A stretch of DNA of 64,000 nt from Peribacillus frigoritolerans_B. Lineage in GTDB: Bacteria > Bacillota > Bacilli > Bacillales > DSM-1321. Every line of letters starts with the position of its first letter. Position 1 is the first letter of the stretch. The stretch is from the NCBI RefSeq assembly GCF_044762665.1, contig NZ_JBIWES010000005.1, positions 62,001-126,000 of the forward strand, given 5' to 3'. Below, piece by piece: positions 52,134-60,665 of this stretch. The notes under the pieces are model-generated. The model ran no database searches, was not told the DNA's origin, and saw only the letters and a list, made by a program, of their open reading frames with translations. A program made the translations under genes and the position numbers.

Positions 52134-53309
52134 TTACCGTTCCACAATCAGCGCAGTTCCCTGTCCGCCGCCGATACATAAGGTGGCAAGGCCTGTTTTG
52201 GCATCGCGTCGCTTCATTTCATACAATAAAGTCACTAAGATGCGGGCACCGGAAGCGCCTACCGGATGACCCAGGGCAATCGCCCCGCCATTCACATTCA
52301 CTTTCTCCGGCTTCAGTTCAAGATCCTTAAGCACAGCGAGTGACTGTGCCGCAAAGGCTTCATTCACTTCCATCAAATCAATATCATCTATTGTCAATCC
52401 CGCTTTTGCCAAAGCTTTCCTTGTCGCAGGAACTGGACCGTATCCCATGATTTTCGGATCAAGCGCGGCGTTTGCATATGTCTTGATTGTCGCTAATGCT
52501 TCCAGTCCGAGCTCGTCCGCTTTTTCTTTAGACATCAGGACTAACATCGCACCCCCATCATTGATTCCGGATGCATTTCCTGCCGTAACCGTTCCATTTT
52601 CCTTAAATGCAGGACGCAGCTTCGTTAGCTGGTCTATCGTCAGCCCATGACGTGGGTGTTCATCTTGGTCCACCAAGATCGTCTTTCCTCTGCGTTTATA
52701 TTCAACAGGTACGATTTCCTCTGCAAATCGTCCTTCAAGCTGTGCCTTTTCAGCTTTCATTTGGCTATTTAAAGCAAATTCATCCTGCTTTTCCCGGCTG
52801 ATTCCCCACTGCTCGGCAATATTTTCCGCAGTCACGCCCATATGATATTGATTGAAAACATCCGTTAAGGCGTCATAAGTCATAGAATCGACTGCTTCGG
52901 CATTGCCCATTTTCTGCCCAAAACGATAATTTGGCAGTAAATACGGGGCATTGCTCATGCTCTCAATACCGCCGGCAAGAATCACATCGGCATCACCAAG
53001 GGCAATGAATTGCGCTCCCATTATGACCGTACGGAGGCCAGATCCGCAAAGTTTATTAATCGCCATGGCCGGCGTTGTTTCCGGAATTCCTGCATGAATC
53101 GCAACCTGACGTGCCACATTTTGCCCTAATCCAGCAGATAGAATATTTCCAACCAATACCTCATCGATCATGTCAGCCGAGATATTTGCACGCTTAATCG
53201 CTTCCTTAGCGGCCACAACTCCCAAGTCAACCGCCGAAACATTGGCAAGACTGCCTCCAAACGCACCAACTGGTGTTCTTGCTGCCCCTACAATCACTAC
53301 TTCTCTCAT
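52134..53309 (-). CDS. Acetyl-CoA acetyltransferase (thiolase) of the ketone-body cluster
   Basis: 391 residues with INKLCGSGLRT (catalytic Cys), NGGAIALGHPVGASGA (His) and ATLCIGGGQGTA (second Cys). It cleaves acetoacetyl-CoA made by ScoAB into two acetyl-CoA. Its ATG overlaps the stop of the preceding dehydrogenase gene by four bases (ATGA), showing coupling. About 390 residues is the normal length. Confidence 0.88.
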   Translation of the reverse strand: MREVVIVGAARTPVGAFGGSLANVSAVDLGVVAAKEAIKRANISADMIDEVLVGNILSAGLGQNVARQVAIHAGIPETTPAMAINKLCGSGLRTVIMGAQFIALGDADVILAGGIESMSNAPYLLPNYRFGQKMGNAEAVDSMTYDALTDVFNQYHMGVTAENIAEQWGISREKQDEFALNSQMKAEKAQLEGRFAEEIVPVEYKRRGKTILVDQDEHPRHGLTIDQLTKLRPAFKENGTVTAGNASGINDGGAMLVLMSKEKADELGLEALATIKTYANAALDPKIMGYGPVPATRKALAKAGLTIDDIDLMEVNEAFAAQSLAVLKDLELKPEKVNVNGGAIALGHPVGASGARILVTLLYEMKRRDAKTGLATLCIGGGQGTALIVER

Positions 53310-54253
53310 AATACTTCCTCCTTCTCCATTTTTAATTTTCCCAGTTTAATAAAATTGCGGTCCCTCTCATTGATTTTTTGAGAAACGGTAGATTCTTCAT
53401 ACGTAAAAATGCCTTCTCCCGACTTCGTCCCAAGCTTTCCCTCAGCCACCAAATCACGAATCAAATCAGGGGCTTCCTTACTCTGGTCCAATACAGGTGA
53501 AACATTATCGAAAACGCGCTGCCATGTATCAAGTCCGCCAAAATCAGCAATCTCGATCGGCCCGGTAAATGCCCATCGAAAACCTGGTCCAGCCGTTATC
53601 GCCGTATCGATATCCTCAGCATCGGCAACGCCTTCTTTCAATAAATAAAAGGCTTCCCGCATCAAGGCAGTCTGGAGACGATTGGCAATGAATCCTGCTA
53701 TTTCTTTTTTCAAGAGAATCGGAGACTTGCCGATTTTACGCATTAAATCCATTGTTGTCTTGACGATTTCCGGCTTCGTTTCCTCATGCTGAACAATTTC
53801 AACCAATGGAACCAAATGGCCAGGATTAAAGAAATGTGTGATGACCATTCGCTCCGCAAACGAGGCCTTCTCCATCAATTGAGTAATCGGAAAGGTCGAT
53901 GTATTTGAAGCAACAATTGCATCCGGTTTGATTATTTCCTCCAGTTGCTGAAATAGATTTAATTTCAGCTCGATGACTTCCGGAATTGCCTCAATGATAA
54001 AATCAGCATCCCTTACTGCCCCTTCCAAATCTACACTGTATGTAATATTCGCTAAAGCACCTTGCTTTTCCTTATCAGTCAAAGCCCCTTCTTCAATGAG
54101 CAGTGATAGATTCTCAGAAATTCGATTTTGGGCATGGTATAGCAACTCTTCCTTTATATCGTTAATGGTGACGATATATCCGCTAACTGCAAAAGACTGA
54201 GCGATTCCACTACCCATTACACCTGAACCGATAATGGCTATTTTTTTAATCAT
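53306..54253 (-). CDS. 3-hydroxyacyl-CoA dehydrogenase (3-hydroxybutyryl-CoA type)
   Basis: 315 residues. NAD motif GSGVMGSGIAQ, then EAIPEVIELK, ASNTSTFPIT and THFFNPGHLVPLVEI, which fit 3-hydroxyacyl-CoA dehydrogenases. Residues 190-240 (GFIANRLQTALMREAFYLL) form the dimer helix region. It interconverts 3-hydroxybutyryl-CoA and acetoacetyl-CoA. Slightly longer than the usual 285. AGGGGAAG precedes the ATG; first gene of a three-gene operon with a sigma-54 promoter. Confidence 0.85.
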   Translation of the reverse strand: MIKKIAIIGSGVMGSGIAQSFAVSGYIVTINDIKEELLYHAQNRISENLSLLIEEGALTDKEKQGALANITYSVDLEGAVRDADFIIEAIPEVIELKLNLFQQLEEIIKPDAIVASNTSTFPITQLMEKASFAERMVITHFFNPGHLVPLVEIVQHEETKPEIVKTTMDLMRKIGKSPILLKKEIAGFIANRLQTALMREAFYLLKEGVADAEDIDTAITAGPGFRWAFTGPIEIADFGGLDTWQRVFDNVSPVLDQSKEAPDLIRDLVAEGKLGTKSGEGIFTYEESTVSQKINERDRNFIKLGKLKMEKEEVL

Positions 54254-54306
54254 CCAGCTTCCCCTTTCCGTTTCAATTACCTTTATTTACTCACCTTTTT
54301 ATATAT

Positions 54307-54321
54307 GCAATATCCATGCCA
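54307..54321 (-). promoter_or_regulatory. Sigma-54 promoter of the dehydrogenase-thiolase-activator operon
   Basis: Read leftward: TGGCATGGATATTGC, one change from TGGCACN5TTGC with exact spacing. The expected start is near 54295, about 42 bases before the dehydrogenase ATG. Confidence 0.78.
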
Positions 54322-54460
54322 ACGATAAGGGGAAATAAAATTCTTTTTTTATCTTGAAAATCATGATAGACTCTTACTCATTAACCTAAACCATATTTTT
54401 ATAACCTTCCCTTTATATTTCCAATGGAGTTTACTCTCTGGAATATTCCCTGTTTACGAC

Positions 54461-54486
54461 ATAAAATGACAGACCTGGACCATTAC
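54461..54486 (+). promoter_or_regulatory. Motif shared with the permease leader
   Basis: ATAAAATGACAGA...GACCATTAC just before the ribosome site of the 3-hydroxybutyrate dehydrogenase gene. The same string with a 2-base shorter centre is at 49991-50014 in the permease leader. A shared regulator site is possible. Confidence 0.35.
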
Positions 54487-54509
54487 ATTTTTTATTGGAG
54501 GAATGTAAT

Positions 54510-55286
54510 ATGGTTAAAGATAAAGTGGCGATAATTACCGGATCTGCTAGAGGAATCGGCTTTGAGATTGGAAAGATATTTGCTGAAAATGGAGCAAAGG
54601 TCGTTTTGTCCGATCTTGATCAAAACACAGTTGAAAAAGCTGCTCTAGACCTAAGGAACAACGGCTTGGAGGTTATCGGCTTAAAAGCTGACGTAACAAG
54701 TGAAGAGGATATTATCCAACTAATCAAACAAGCTAAAGACAAATATGGACGAATAGATATTTTCATCAATAACGCCGGCCTTCAGCATGTTGCACCAATT
54801 GAAGAGTTTCCAACTGAAAAATTCGAACTGATGATCAAAATCATGCTGACCGCGCCATTCATCTCAATTAAGAACGTTTTGCCAATCATGAAAGAACAAG
54901 GCTTCGGCAGAATCATCAACATCTCTTCCATTAACGGTCTGATTGGATTCGCCAACAAAGCAGCGTACAATAGTGCCAAACACGGTGTAATCGGCTTGAC
55001 GAAAGTCGCCGCCTTGGAAAGCGCCTCTTTTGGCATAACCGTCAATGCCCTTTGCCCAGGATACGTAGACACGCCTCTCGTCCGCGGTCAATTGGAGGAC
55101 CTGGCTAAAACAAGACAAGTACCGCTAGAAAGCGTTTTGGAAGAGGTCATCTATCCGCTTGTCCCACAAAACCGCTTACTCGATGTAAGCGAAATTGCCG
55201 ACTACGCCATTTTCCTCGCAAGCGACAAGGCACGGGGCATCACAGGCCAGGCAGCCGTGTTAGATGGCGGATATACAGCTCAATAA
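54510..55286 (+). CDS. 3-hydroxybutyrate dehydrogenase (SDR)
   Basis: 258 residues. TGSARGIGFEIG for NAD, NNAGLQH, catalytic Ser in INISSINGL and YNSAK, and the CPGYVDTPLV segment typical of D-3-hydroxybutyrate dehydrogenases (BdhA, YxjF). It oxidises 3-hydroxybutyrate to acetoacetate for ScoAB. Start at 54510 after GGAGGAATG. Divergent from the dehydrogenase-thiolase operon; followed by a strong terminator. Confidence 0.87.
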   Translation: MVKDKVAIITGSARGIGFEIGKIFAENGAKVVLSDLDQNTVEKAALDLRNNGLEVIGLKADVTSEEDIIQLIKQAKDKYGRIDIFINNAGLQHVAPIEEFPTEKFELMIKIMLTAPFISIKNVLPIMKEQGFGRIINISSINGLIGFANKAAYNSAKHGVIGLTKVAALESASFGITVNALCPGYVDTPLVRGQLEDLAKTRQVPLESVLEEVIYPLVPQNRLLDVSEIADYAIFLASDKARGITGQAAVLDGGYTAQ

Positions 55287-55302
55287 AAACGAAAATGCAT
55301 GT

Positions 55303-55355
55303 TAAAAACCCCGAATAAATGGCACCAAAAAAGGTGCTCTGTATTCGGGGTTTTC
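55303..55355 (+). terminator. Terminator after 3-hydroxybutyrate dehydrogenase
   Basis: AAAACCCCGAATA...TATTCGGGGTTTT, with a second hairpin GGCACC...GGTGCT inside the loop. Confidence 0.8.
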
Positions 55356-55588
55356 TGTCCGCATGGAAATGTGGGAAAATTTGGTGGCACAAAGAAATCC
55401 GCCATGTTAAAGTAATATAGGGATACCTCCCTTTTTACAAATATTAAAAGGAGGCCGCGTCATGATTATTAAGTGGGTTAGACTGCGATAATTAAAAGCG
55501 CAGGCCAATCATCATGCTCCGGAAAGTATATATTGATCTGCGCCATGGTAACGGCTATTGGATAATATTTAATACGGAGGTAAAAAAC

Positions 55589-56431
55589 ATGAGTGAACAG
55601 ATACTGAAAATAAATAAAGTGGATATATGTACAGAAAGCTTTGGGAACCCTAAGGACCCTGCCGTGCTATTGATCATGGGTGCGATGTCTTCATTAGACT
55701 GGTGGGATGATGAATTCTGTCTCCGCCTCGCCGATTCGGGGAGGTTCGTCATTCGCTACGATCATCGGGATCTCGGACGATCTACCGTTTATGAACCCGG
55801 TACCTCCAACTATACAATAACGGATTTGGCTGACGATGCCGCAGGTGTCCTGGACGCTTATTCCACAGGGCGGGCTTCTATCGTTGGAATGTCCCTAGGC
55901 GGTATGGTCGGCCAGATTCTTGCCTTAAGATATCCGGAACGCGTAACTACACTTACGCTAATTGCATCAAGTGTGTTCGGGACTGTAATGGAAAAACTGC
56001 CTCCAATGGACCAGAGCATATTGGATCATCATGCAATGAGTGCTTCCATAGATTGGTCAAATCGAGAGGCGGTCATCGCTTTTCTTGCGGATGGATGGAA
56101 AACTTTAGCCGGTTCCAAACCTTATGAGCAGGAAAGAATGCATAAACTGGCAACAAGAGAGGCGGACCGTGCCAAACAGCTACCGAGCAGATTCAATCAT
56201 GCCATGCTTGCTGGCGGGGACGAATATTTCGATCGAATGGGTGAGATCTCCGTACCTGTCCTCATCATTCATGGCACAGAAGATCCAGCCTTGCCTTACG
56301 AGCACGGGCTTGCTCTTGCGAAAGCCATCCCTCAAGCTAAATTAGTGACTCTTGATGGATCAGGGCATGAAATTCATAGTGAAGACTGGGATATAATTAT
56401 CGATTCAGTCATGAAGCTTACTTCGCGATAA
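55589..56431 (+). CDS. Alpha/beta hydrolase
   Basis: About 280 residues. GAMSSLDWW and DHRDLGRS near the start, nucleophile elbow GMSLGGMVGQ (Ser about 97), Asp in IHGTEDPALP and the final His in DGSGHEIHSEDW. Start at 55589 with ACGGAGG upstream; a longer frame from 55514 has no site. This branch includes haloperoxidase- and esterase-like enzymes. The substrate is unknown. Confidence 0.8.
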   Translation: MSEQILKINKVDICTESFGNPKDPAVLLIMGAMSSLDWWDDEFCLRLADSGRFVIRYDHRDLGRSTVYEPGTSNYTITDLADDAAGVLDAYSTGRASIVGMSLGGMVGQILALRYPERVTTLTLIASSVFGTVMEKLPPMDQSILDHHAMSASIDWSNREAVIAFLADGWKTLAGSKPYEQERMHKLATREADRAKQLPSRFNHAMLAGGDEYFDRMGEISVPVLIIHGTEDPALPYEHGLALAKAIPQAKLVTLDGSGHEIHSEDWDIIIDSVMKLTSR

Positions 56432-56458
56432 AGGAATAAGCGAATAAATCAGCATAAA

Positions 56459-56491
56459 AGAAGCCGACCAATAAAGGTCGGCTTTTCTTTA
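56459..56491. terminator. Bidirectional terminator
   Basis: AAGCCGACC-AATAAA-GGTCGGCTT with T-runs on both sides, between the hydrolase and the YjcZ-type gene. Confidence 0.8.
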
Positions 56492-56499
56492 TACATTTG

Positions 56500-56676
56500 T
56501 TAGCAGAAACCGCCATATCCTTGAACGGGATAACAGCAATCGTTACCTCCATCGCCGCCGAAACAAGCAGCTCCAACGATGATTAAAAGGATGAACAATA
56601 CGACTATAAAAGCGAAACCGCCACCAAATCCACCAATATCGTTACCGCAATTTGAATCATGACCACAATTTGACAA
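56500..56676 (-). CDS. YjcZ-family sporulation protein
   Basis: 58 residues. A Cys/Gly-rich head (SNCGHDSNCGNDIGG), then the family's single membrane helix FAFIVVLFILLIIVGAAC, and a short Gly/Cys tail. The start is TTG at 56676, 9 bases after AAGGAG, giving MSNCG as in other YjcZ proteins; an ATG three codons earlier touches the ribosome site. Probably made during sporulation. Confidence 0.82.
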   Translation of the reverse strand: MSNCGHDSNCGNDIGGFGGGFAFIVVLFILLIIVGAACFGGDGGNDCCYPVQGYGGFC

Positions 56677-56952
56677 TAGAAACATCTCCTTATTTGTTTA
56701 GGAGGAAAAAATTAAATGGGTTAATTCAACTTATGTTCTAATTAGGATAATGACACAAAAATCACCGGAAACTTTTTTTTAACCACCCTCACGAACTAAA
56801 ATTAACAGTATATCCGCACGTAATTTTACTGTTTGGAGATTTCATGCAGCTCTGCCCGACAACTTATTCATTCATTGAAATTTGTTCGCGACATCTAATT
56901 CCCACTAACTTCAGCTTATTGCACAATGAAGGTAAAAAGGTCCGAGGTATTT

Positions 56953-57468
56953 ATGATAAAAGGAAATTCTTATATTCTTGTTTTTTCCATGGCTGTTCTG
57001 CTAACAATAGTACTCGTTTCATCTACACCCATACTAATTAAAACTATACTCGCTATTATAACGATCGCGTTCGTATTTCCTGTCATTAGGAAGCTTCTGT
57101 TTAAAGACAAATTCAGAAAAATCAAAGTGGCCTTCTACTCATCAGTGACCTTTACAATTGGTTTATTTCTAGTTTCGATTTTTGAAGAACCATCCTTTAA
57201 ATTGGATGGAGATTTCCTGATCATTATGGTTGTGCTTTTTTATAGTTTAATTGGAAATTTCCTGTATGGCTTACCAGTCTCACTGATGGCTGAATTTATC
57301 TCAATGAAGTTTTACAATATTCGTTTCTGGTTATCTGGATTAATACATATTGGTTTCGGATTGGCTACATACTTTATTGACCCGGGGGGTTTCTTTATCT
57401 TTGCGGTTATATGCTCTATAACCTTTTTTACACTAGATGAAATCACTAAAGTATATCCGACTTCTTGA
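56953..57468 (+). CDS. Hypothetical membrane protein
   Basis: About 171 residues with five or six hydrophobic segments (for example SYILVFSMAVLLTIVLVSS and GLFLVSIF). Start at 56953 after GAGGT; an earlier ATG at 56926 has no clear site. No family is recognised. Confidence 0.6.
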   Translation: MIKGNSYILVFSMAVLLTIVLVSSTPILIKTILAIITIAFVFPVIRKLLFKDKFRKIKVAFYSSVTFTIGLFLVSIFEEPSFKLDGDFLIIMVVLFYSLIGNFLYGLPVSLMAEFISMKFYNIRFWLSGLIHIGFGLATYFIDPGGFFIFAVICSITFFTLDEITKVYPTS

Positions 57469-57503
57469 TCAGGGAACAAAAAAATGAAAAGGATATAAAG
57501 AAA

Positions 57504-57683
57504 TTAATCTCTTTTATCCTTTTCAAGCAGCTCAATAACTCTATCAAGTTTTTGTTCCATTCTATTGGATTTGTTTGACCTTGCAAGAAGAGAACGAACA
57601 AAAAAGTAAATCGCAAAAATCATACCAAACAACAAAATAAACATAATAAGTTGATATACTAAATCACCGATATTTAAACCCAA
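57504..57683 (-). CDS. Small single-span membrane protein with coiled tail
   Basis: 59 residues: a membrane helix (YQLIMFILLFGMIFAIYFFV) followed by a charged segment MEQKLDRVIELLEKDK that could form a coiled coil, as in DUF4083-type proteins. TTG start at 57683 after AAGGAG. The gene upstream (57762) also codes a small membrane protein, so they may form a pair. Confidence 0.65.
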   Translation of the reverse strand: MGLNIGDLVYQLIMFILLFGMIFAIYFFVRSLLARSNKSNRMEQKLDRVIELLEKDKRD

Positions 57684-57761
57684 ATACCCCCACTCCTTTC
57701 TTTTTTCGGAATAACTATAATTATATCTACTGCACGGACATAGAGTTGGCAAAAGCTATTA

Positions 57762-57935
57762 CTATAGCTTTTTAGATATCACTTTTATTTCTTTATATAT
57801 TTGTGTAAGTAATATTAGAATATGTATAGGGATCCCGACTGCAAGTCCAACCAATGGCGAATAAGGCCCAGCGAAAGTAAAGAGCGATACAAGTGTAATA
57901 GTTATATATACAGAGATTATAATTAACGTCGTCAA
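57762..57935 (-). CDS. Very small membrane protein with TTG start
   Basis: 57 residues, starting at TTG 57935 with AAAGGAG about 7 bases upstream. It begins MTTLIIISVYITITLVSLF, has a second hydrophobic stretch after GPYSPLVG, and ends in a basic tail (KEIKVISKKL). It reads without stop to 57762. Two spans are predicted. No family is recognised. It is easy to miss because it has no ATG. Confidence 0.55.
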   Translation of the reverse strand: MTTLIIISVYITITLVSLFTFAGPYSPLVGLAVGIPIHILILLTQIYKEIKVISKKL

Positions 57936-58497
57936 AAATATTTCTCCTTTTTTGGCTAATTATAGCATATATCTCTTACTTGTCTGCTAACCTGCATACC
58001 CCCTTTACCAACCCCAGTCAAATTAGAAAAACGGTAAAATCACCTCAGAACATCATTAAAGAGTTAACGGTTGAATTTCCCTCTATAAACCTCATAGATC
58101 TAAACTTCGGTAATGGAAACGAAACTTCGTTGGGATGCCTTAAAAAGAGCCTAGGACTTCTTTGTTCACTTTTTGTATAAACCGAACATAGAAGCCCTTT
58201 TTGGCTATATCTTTATTTTCGTATGCACTGCTTTTCATTGTTTAGCTTTTTGCTTCCCTTTTATATTCGTTCATTTCTTTACCGCGTTCCATACAACCGC
58301 TAATGCTAAATTATAAACCTATAAATATTTATAGTTTGTCCGGAAAAATAAGCAACCTGTCCAAGCAATTGCCTTATTTTATTAATACTATATTTTGTAA
58401 CTACTCGAAAATAACTTTGGCAGTGGTTAGTACGGTTCGATACTACACTCCATTTCATTTTCGAAAAAAAATAGTTACAAGAAAGGATTGAGATTTC
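57936..58497. other. Intergenic stretch, one hairpin, no supported gene
   Basis: A hairpin at 58154-58202 (GGACTTCTTTGTTC / GAACATAGAAGCCC, then TTTTT) stands without an obvious upstream gene on the plus strand and might end a short RNA. The last 100 bases hold the promoter side of the spore-surface gene at 58498. Confidence 0.45.
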
Positions 58498-59286
58498 ATG
58501 GGAAATTTCGGTAAAAATAATCCAATGCACAGCAACTGGGGTTCTGCATGTTCCGACAGCGACTGGGGTTTTGGGAGTGATTCAAGATTCAAGAATGATT
58601 CAAGATTTGATTCTCATTCAAAATTTGATTCTCATTCAAAATGCAAAAAATCATGTAAGGTTTGTAAGTCTGATGACGTTTCTGCTTGCAAATGTAATTT
58701 TAAAGCTCCAGAACGCGAACTTGCTGCACCATTAAACAGCGACTGTGTCCTCGTTAATTCAGTTGTAGGCTCAAAAATGGTACAAAAGGTTGCAGAAGCA
58801 ACATTTCCTTTTACCGCGTTTACTCCTGCAATTCCAGCAGGCTCCACTATTCTTTCAGTAGCTGTTGTACCGAATCTAGCTGGTGTTACACGTAACACGA
58901 CAATCATTAGGGACAAAGTCGTTAACATCGGGCTTATTCCTGTAACTATTACGGTAACATTTTTGGCACCAGGAGCAACCACTCCTGCAACAGCCGTACT
59001 TTCAACGAGTTTACCATTCCAGGAGCATACAGATTTTCCAGGTGCATGCCCTGAGGATACAGTAATAGAATCCCCATTTGTAATAGAAGGAATCTTTACT
59101 CAAGCAGGAACTCCATTCGTCACCGGCACGGGAGTTGTTACTACCGATGCCATTTTAGTCAAGGTTGTACTACGCACTACAATTACAGTGACTCGACAAG
59201 TTATTGTAGATTCACATGGTGGTATTTGCGACGTAAATGACCGTCGTTGTGACTCTCCGACTACTCCACCATCATTTAATTTTTAA
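58498..59286 (+). CDS. Exosporium/coat-like structural protein (CsxC-type)
   Basis: 262 residues. The head is Ser/Asp/Lys- and His-rich with short repeats (SRFKNDSRFDSHSKFDSHSK), followed by a Cys cluster (CKKSCKVCKSDDVSACKC). The main part is a beta-rich, Thr/Val-rich domain (VVGSKMVQKVAEATFPFTAF; RTTITVTRQVIVDSHGG) like spore-surface CsxC-type proteins. AAAGGAT precedes the ATG. Spore-surface placement is inferred from composition and neighbours. A terminator follows. Confidence 0.65.
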   Translation: MGNFGKNNPMHSNWGSACSDSDWGFGSDSRFKNDSRFDSHSKFDSHSKCKKSCKVCKSDDVSACKCNFKAPERELAAPLNSDCVLVNSVVGSKMVQKVAEATFPFTAFTPAIPAGSTILSVAVVPNLAGVTRNTTIIRDKVVNIGLIPVTITVTFLAPGATTPATAVLSTSLPFQEHTDFPGACPEDTVIESPFVIEGIFTQAGTPFVTGTGVVTTDAILVKVVLRTTITVTRQVIVDSHGGICDVNDRRCDSPTTPPSFNF

Positions 59287-59331
59287 TGCTGCGCCATAAG
59301 CAACTTAAATGTTAGTTTTGTCTTGACTAGA

Positions 59332-59366
59332 AAAGCCCTCTCTAAATAGAGAAGGCTTTGCTTTTA
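59332..59366 (+). terminator. Terminator after the CsxC-type gene
   Basis: AAAGCCCTCTCTA-AA-TAGAGAAGGCTTT followed by GCTTTTATTT. Confidence 0.7.
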
Positions 59367-59402
59367 TTTATATTTTAAAAGATAGAAAGGAGTGACGGTT
59401 CT

Positions 59403-60125
59403 ATGTCTTATCACGAGGATTGTTGTAAGAAGAAACACTACGATAATGAACATCACGATCATTGTTGGAAGCAGGAAAAATGCTGCGATAATGAACATCA
59501 CGATCATTGCTGGAAGCAGGAAAAATGCTGCGATAATGAACATCACGATCATTGTTGGAAGCAGGAAAAATGCTGCGATAATGAACATCACGATCATTGT
59601 TGGAAGCAGAAAAAATGCTGCGATAATGAACATCACGATCATTGTTGGAAGCAGAAAAAACGCTGCGATAATGAGCATCACGATTGTTGTAAGAAGAAAA
59701 AACACTGCGATAATGAGCATCACGATTGTTGTAAGAAGAAAAAACACTGCGATAATGAGCATCACGATTGTTGTAAGAAGAAAAAACGCTGCGATAATGA
59801 GCATCACGATTGTTGTAAGAAGAAAAAACGCTGCGATAATGAGCATCACGATTGTTGCAAGAAGAAAAAACGCTGCGATAATGAACATCACGATTGTTGT
59901 AAGAAGAAAAAACGCTGCGATAATGAACATCACGATTGTTGTAAGAAGAAAAAACGCTGCGATAATGAGCATCACGATTGTTGTAAGAAGAAAAAACGCT
60001 GTGATAATGAGCATCACGATTGTTGTAAAAAGAAAAAACGCTGCGATAATGAGCATCACGATCATTGTTGTAAGCAGAAAAAATGCCATGTTGACTTTGG
60101 GTGTCATTTGTCATGGAATTGGTAG
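59403..60125 (+). CDS. His/Cys/Lys-rich tandem-repeat protein, coat-like
   Basis: 240 residues made almost wholly of repeats. After MSYHEDCCKKKHY come five 15-residue units (DNEHHDHCWKQEKCC type) and nine 14-residue units (DNEHHDCCKKKKRC type), then a partial unit and a short tail HLSWNW. Fifteen DNEHHD blocks give dozens of His and Cys, suggesting metal binding or disulfide cross-linking. The frame is chosen because GAAAGGAG precedes this ATG and the protein starts and ends with non-repeat sequence; other frames are also open because the units are multiples of three. It lies next to the CsxC-type gene and may be a spore-surface protein. Confidence 0.7.
   Translation: MSYHEDCCKKKHYDNEHHDHCWKQEKCCDNEHHDHCWKQEKCCDNEHHDHCWKQEKCCDNEHHDHCWKQKKCCDNEHHDHCWKQKKRCDNEHHDCCKKKKHCDNEHHDCCKKKKHCDNEHHDCCKKKKRCDNEHHDCCKKKKRCDNEHHDCCKKKKRCDNEHHDCCKKKKRCDNEHHDCCKKKKRCDNEHHDCCKKKKRCDNEHHDCCKKKKRCDNEHHDHCCKQKKCHVDFGCHLSWNW
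59442..60044 (+). repeat. Tandem DNA repeats of 45 and 42 bp
   Basis: Five 45-bp units followed by nine 42-bp units, sharing GATAATGA(A/G)CATCACGAT. The 42-bp units are almost identical, so they expanded recently. Confidence 0.9.
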
Positions 60126-60137
60126 TTTGTTAAATAG

Positions 60138-60177
60138 AAAGTACTTTGATACCGTGCTTATCAAAGTACTTTTTTTA
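60138..60177 (+). terminator. Terminator after the repeat protein gene
   Basis: AAAGTACTTTGATA...TATCAAAGTACTTT followed by TTTT. Confidence 0.85.
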
Positions 60178-60665
60178 GTTCCAAAAGGATGAGTCATGTC
60201 AGCCTTACATGTATCGCGTACTCATTCTGATCCCCTTGGATTGACCTCTCTAATTCAACTATTCTTGTTTTAACTCTTCGTTTATCACATTTTCATGAAA
60301 CAAATACATACCCATCGCCTGTCTCATTCTGCTCAACCTTAGGTTTATGATTCGCTTGCTTCTTCAACTATACCCTTTACAAGAGTGATTTTTGAAAAAA
60401 AGTAATAAATTAACACATTTACACTGGAACATTTGTTCTACTTGTGTTATTCTTATAAAAACAAAAGAAAAGATCTGATCGCTGAAAACGATTTGATCCG
60501 TAATTATAATTAAAGGTCGGTTGTATCCGCGGGCCTAATACGGTTGTACCGCTGAGCCGAGCCATTTGCTAACGTTCAGGGTGCCGGTGATAAGACAGCT
60601 CCGAACTTCAACAAAAGCACCCGTTCGTTCATCAAGAACTGATAGTTTTATAACAATTACAGTTA
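60178..60665. other. Intergenic stretch without a supported gene
   Basis: No frame with a start and ribosome site is found. Around 60564-60640 a short open run (NVQGAGDKTAPNFNKS in one frame) ends in TGA but has no start; it may be the remains of a small protein. Confidence 0.4.

Noticed and set aside
57980..58180. A 66-codon rightward frame ending in a hairpin
   Set aside because: TTG-type start without a ribosome site, ordinary composition and no recognised similarity.
59364..60192. Three further long open frames over the His/Cys repeat gene (one plus, two minus)
   Set aside because: They arise because repeat units are multiples of three bases. None has a ribosome site, and their products are low-complexity mirrors of the repeat.
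60564..60640. Remnant of a small gene (NVQGAGDKTAPNFNKS run)
   Set aside because: No start codon or ribosome site, and a stop close upstream; too short to support a pseudogene call.
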